DNA of 64,000 nucleotides from contig NZ_CP031124.1 in assembly GCF_003339525.1 (NCBI RefSeq), positions 2,604,001-2,668,000 on the forward strand, in the 5' to 3' direction. The stretch comes from Ephemeroptericola cinctiostellae. Its GTDB lineage: Bacteria; Pseudomonadota; Gammaproteobacteria; Burkholderiales; Burkholderiaceae. A program made the position numbers and the translations under genes. The notes below the pieces were generated by a model, which saw nothing but the letters and a program-made list of their open reading frames with translations, was not told where the DNA came from and ran no database searches. How positions within the stretch are numbered: position 1 is the first letter of the stretch; the number at the start of each line of letters is the position of its first letter. This document shows positions 60,711-64,000 of this stretch, piece after piece.

Positions 60711-61322
60711 TCACGCCCAAGGCACCAACCAATCCGCCAACGGTTTACATTGCTCAATCAAACGCGCATTGGGTTCATCACTCGCCATCACCCACGCCCG
60801 CGCCGCTTCAGGCGTGCGCCCAAATTGCACATGGCGCTCGATCAAACGGGGCATGCGCAGCACCTCATCCACATCAACATACCAAGACGCATCCAGTAGG
60901 GGGCGCACATGCCGCCATGCGCCTGTTTGCAACAACAAATAATTGCCCTCCGCAATGACCAGAGGTGTTTCAGGTGCAATCGCAATGCTGCCCGCAATCC
61001 CCGCCTCCAAGCTGCGATCAAACTCAGGCGCATAAATCACTTCATCCGTCTGATGGCGTACACGCGACAACAACGACACAAAACCAGCGGCATCAAATGT
61101 GTCGGGCGCACCTTTGCGCTGATCACGTCCCAAACGACGCAATTCGGCATCCGCAAGGTGAAAGCCATCCATCGGCAAGACCACCACCTGCGAACCAAAA
61201 TGTTCAACAATCTGGGCCACAAGGGTTGATTTACCCGCTCCAGGTGCACCGACAATGCCAAGAATTTGGCGTTGTCGCGTGTCGAGTAAATGTTGAATGT
61301 TATTTTTAATATCGGAGTGCAT
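60711..61322 (-). CDS. P-loop nucleoside/pantothenate-type kinase
   Basis: 203 residues from ATG 61322 with GGCGCGAGG upstream. RQILGIVGAPGAGKSTLVAQ is a Walker A site, VVVLPMDGFHLADAELRRLG and DTFDAAGFVSLLSRV match the uridine kinase/PanK-like fold, and VIAEGNYLLLQTGAWRHVRP is the next conserved segment. The family includes sugar and nucleoside kinases (fructose- or pantothenate-like), so the substrate is open. Confidence 0.87.
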   Translation of the reverse strand: MHSDIKNNIQHLLDTRQRQILGIVGAPGAGKSTLVAQIVEHFGSQVVVLPMDGFHLADAELRRLGRDQRKGAPDTFDAAGFVSLLSRVRHQTDEVIYAPEFDRSLEAGIAGSIAIAPETPLVIAEGNYLLLQTGAWRHVRPLLDASWYVDVDEVLRMPRLIERHVQFGRTPEAARAWVMASDEPNARLIEQCKPLADWLVPWA

Positions 61323-61625
61323 GCCTCGCGCCTTATGATCAGGGCATTCATGAAAAGGATTCAATGACGTGATGATCTTTGACCTCACATTGAACTCAAA
61401 CAATTTATTTTTTCTTAAAACAAAAGAACAAAGGCAACACAATCATCAAAGACAAGCCAATGGCAATGAGAAACCGCGCGGACCAACGCTGAGACAAAAA
61501 CCAAGCAATGCCACCTAAAACAGGTGGACAGAACACATGGCAAATCACTTGTACCGTGAAGCCAGCAAAAGTTGACTCATCAATGCATTTCTCTCACCTT
61601 TCTGGTTCAAACTCACAGAGTCTCA
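61323..61625. other. Intergenic region between the kinase gene and glnS
   Basis: 303 bases with no strong gene. On the minus strand a 47-codon frame from a GTG near 61523 would give two hydrophobic stretches (VLGGIAWFLSQRW, FLIAIGLSLMIVLPLFFCF). It is possible as a small membrane protein but has no good ribosome site. Confidence 0.3.
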
Positions 61626-63362
61626 TCACCGTTTTTGCCAAGTGTCCTTCAATCCAACGATCCGATTAAACACCAACGCACCCGCTTTTGAATCCACTTT
61701 ATCGGTCACAAAATAACCGTGGCGTTCAAATTGAAAATGCGTTTCAGCAGCGACGTTGGCAATGCTTTGTTCAACCATGCCTTGTGTGATGTGTTTGGAG
61801 TCGGGGTTAAGGGCTTGCAAGAAATCTTTGCCACCTGCATCAGGGTGTGCGTCGTTGAACAGACGGTCGTACACACGGATTTCAGCGGGGACGGCAGAGA
61901 CATCGGACAACCAGTGGATGTTGCCTTTGACTTTGTAGTTGTTTGAGCCTTCAGTGCCGCTTTTGCTGTCGGCGAAATAGTTCGCGTGGACAGCGGTGAC
62001 GTTGCCGTGTTCATCGGTGTCAAAGCCCGTGCATTCGATGACGAAACCATAACGCAAGCGCACTTTGTTGCCCACAAACAATCGGAAGAAACCTTTGACA
62101 GGCTCAGCCATAAAGTCATCTTGATCAATCCACAACTCGCGGGTCAGTTCAAAATGACGCTCACCCATTTCTGGGTGGTGCGGGTGAACAGGGGCTTTGC
62201 ACGGTTCTGCATGGTCAACAGGGTAGTTGTCAAGGATGAGTTTCAATGGCTTGAGCACAGCGACCGCGCGTGGGGCTTTTTCGTCCAAATCATCGCGCAC
62301 GGCTTGCTCCAGCACGCTCATGTCAATCCAAGAGTCAGCCTTTGACACACCAATGCGTTCACAAAACAAACGAATCGATTCTGGGGTGAAACCACGACGG
62401 CGAATACCCACAAGGGTCATCATGCGTGGATCATCCCAACCATCGACTAAATTTTCTTCAACCAATTGCAACAGCTTGCGTTTACTGGTGATGGCGTAGG
62501 TCAAATTAAGGCGCGCAAATTCAGTTTGTTCGGGCAATGGCTGAGCCAATGCGCCCACCTCAACCAAACGGGCAAGCACCCAGTTGTACAACGGGCGGTT
62601 ATTTTCAAATTCGAGCGTACACAGCGAATGCGTGACTTGTTCAATCGCATCGGAAATGCAGTGGGTGAAATCGTATAACGGGTAAATGCACCATGCATCG
62701 CCCGTGCGGTGATGGTGCACGAAACGAATGCGATAAATCACGGGGTCGCGCATGGCGATGAACGATGAGGCCATGTCGATTTTGGCGCGCAAGACATGCT
62801 CGCCTTCTTTAAACTCACCCGCTTTCATGCGACGGAAAAGATCCAGAGACTCGGCGGTTGGGCGATCACGATGAGGCGAGTTTTGTCCCGCTTCATGCAG
62901 TTGACCGCGCTGGGCACGAATGGTGTCCGCATCTTGACTGTCGATGTAAGCGTGGCCCGCCTCAATGAGTTTTTCTGCAAAAGCATACAGTTGCTCAAAG
63001 TAGTCGGATGCATAGTGCAAATGCTCGCCCGTCGCATCCGTCCAGTCAAAACCCAACCACTTCACCGTACTTTTGATTGAGTCAACATATTCAGTGGACT
63101 CTTTTTCAGGGTTGGTGTCGTCAAAGCGCAGGTTGCAGCGACCGCCATACGTTTGCGCGAGGCCAAAATTAATGCAAATGCTTTTCGCATGACCGATGTG
63201 TAAATAGCCATTCGGCTCAGGTGGAAAGCGGGTGATGATCGGCGGTAAACCCACGCGGTCATATTTGTGTTGTGCCGCATCGGCTTCAATTTTTTGACGA
63301 ATGAAATTGGATACAGTTTCAGCGTTGTGCTCTGTTTGTGTTGCGGTATTTTTTTCAGTCAT
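61626..63362 (-). CDS. glnS: Glutaminyl-tRNA synthetase
   Basis: 578 residues from ATG 63362. It charges tRNA-Gln. Class I signs are RFPPEPNGYLHIGHAKSICI with HIGH and YAITSKRKLLQLVEE corresponding to KMSKR. RFDDTNPEKESTEYVDSIKS, FVHHHRTGDAWCIYPLYDFT and WDDPRMMTLVGIRRRGFTPE match GlnRS, and the C-terminal beta-barrel anticodon domain is present. A few upstream in-frame codons are not preferred. Confidence 0.96.
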   Translation of the reverse strand: MTEKNTATQTEHNAETVSNFIRQKIEADAAQHKYDRVGLPPIITRFPPEPNGYLHIGHAKSICINFGLAQTYGGRCNLRFDDTNPEKESTEYVDSIKSTVKWLGFDWTDATGEHLHYASDYFEQLYAFAEKLIEAGHAYIDSQDADTIRAQRGQLHEAGQNSPHRDRPTAESLDLFRRMKAGEFKEGEHVLRAKIDMASSFIAMRDPVIYRIRFVHHHRTGDAWCIYPLYDFTHCISDAIEQVTHSLCTLEFENNRPLYNWVLARLVEVGALAQPLPEQTEFARLNLTYAITSKRKLLQLVEENLVDGWDDPRMMTLVGIRRRGFTPESIRLFCERIGVSKADSWIDMSVLEQAVRDDLDEKAPRAVAVLKPLKLILDNYPVDHAEPCKAPVHPHHPEMGERHFELTRELWIDQDDFMAEPVKGFFRLFVGNKVRLRYGFVIECTGFDTDEHGNVTAVHANYFADSKSGTEGSNNYKVKGNIHWLSDVSAVPAEIRVYDRLFNDAHPDAGGKDFLQALNPDSKHITQGMVEQSIANVAAETHFQFERHGYFVTDKVDSKAGALVFNRIVGLKDTWQKR

Positions 63363-63643
63363 GGTTTGGTAAACATTTAAATTCAATCATCAGATTGGAA
63401 TGGTGGATTGGGTTTCACACGACAAACACGTGGCGCAAAGTGATTCAAGGCCATGCTCATTTGTGAATCTAAAGACGTCGGATAAGTCCGTTTTTTCAAC
63501 AGTCGGTTCAAGTTACTTGACATTTAAAACACATGTCGAGCTTAACCTTTGGGTTTTAATCGGTGCTTTCATTTCATCAAAGTCTGCTGATAAAACACAT
63601 CACATCGATCACGGAAAAACAGGGTCTTTTTTGTCTTTCTTGC

Positions 63644-64000
63644 CTAATGTGCTTTTTGATTCAAGTCTTTGATTCGCTGTCGAATCTTAACTTGCTCATA
63701 TTGAAGCAACACATCTTCAGCGGCTTTTCTGCTCTTTTTTGATGAGGCTTTGAGCACGCGCTCTTTGACGCTCAAAACCTGTGCGGGCTGCATCGAAAAC
63801 TCGCGCAAACCAAAACCAAGCAGCAAGCGTGTCAATTTGGCATCGCCCGCCATTTCACCACACACAGAGACCCCTTTTTTCGCACGGCGACACAAATCAA
63901 TGGTATTGAAAATCAAGCGCAATACCGCTGGATGGGTTTCTTCATATAAATGGGTGACCTCGGCATCGCCACGATCGACTGCCAAAGTGTATTGCGTCAG
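63644..64000 (-). CDS. ptsI: PTS enzyme I (PtsI), C-terminal part
   Basis: The gene continues off the right edge. The visible 118 C-terminal codons read LTQYTLAVDRGDAEVTHLYE, then THPAVLRLIFNTIDL, VSVCGEMAGDAKLTRLLLGF and GLREFSMQPAQVLSVKERVL. This is the PEP-binding domain end with the conserved CGEMAGD, where the catalytic Cys lies. It phosphorylates HPr from PEP. The gap 63363-63643 upstream of glnS shows no gene. Confidence 0.93.
   Translation of the reverse strand: MTQYTLAVDRGDAEVTHLYEETHPAVLRLIFNTIDLCRRAKKGVSVCGEMAGDAKLTRLLLGFGLREFSMQPAQVLSVKERVLKASSKKSRKAAEDVLLQYEQVKIRQRIKDLNQKAH

Overview
The window looks like the chromosome of a betaproteobacterium of the Burkholderiales type with moderate GC content. 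The evidence is the kind of housekeeping genes present (hemE and priA, glnS, ptsI, purD, aroG), the DUF1841 and DUF2322 proteins, a LuxR / RsaM-like / LuxI quorum-sensing cluster, and the rubrerythrin / Fe-S reductase / DUF3501 set. The genus cannot be fixed from sequence reading alone.

Positions 1-28195 are the right part of a tailed-phage prophage whose left end lies outside the window. It abuts the 3' end of a tRNA-Val(GAC) gene (28196-28272, minus strand), with a tyrosine integrase directly beside it. Late genes run on the minus strand in lambda head order: TerS, TerL, a small connector-like gene, portal, ClpP-type protease, capsid E, FII-like, Z-like, U-like. They are followed by contractile-tail genes (gpV-like baseplate protein, tail sheath), so the phage is a myovirus with a lambda-type head. 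A non-late island (6.4-8.9 kb) sits between the terminase and the head genes. It holds an antirepressor under an apparent C4-type RNA switch, a nonsense-interrupted small gene and two exported-protein genes on the opposite strand. Replication (toprim/VapE primase-helicase), CII-like, Cro-like and CI-like genes follow. The immunity region carries an operator motif, TTACAA-N7-TTGTAA, that recurs in front of the rightward early operon.

That rightward operon (19.2-26.8 kb, plus strand) encodes many small phage proteins, a DUF5131 protein and a broken rusA. Two identical 135-bp elements with inverted ends interrupt genes there. Two identical 104-bp promoter-leader modules flank a small cassette that carries a serine recombinase.

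Positions 28.3-64 kb are host chromosome. They hold purD, an internally deleted MmeI-like restriction-modification remnant, a Tim44-like protein behind an 8-bp tandem repeat, hemF-nadD-plsY, ridA, aroG, adc-bdh, the quorum-sensing locus with nadB and a TauE/SafE exporter, priA, hemE, a rubrerythrin cluster, hemN, glnS and the end of ptsI. Between priA and hemE lies a 1.1-kb AT-rich non-coding region built of three diverged ~375-bp repeats. Each repeat carries a perfect DnaA box, which makes the region a candidate replication origin or DnaA-binding locus.
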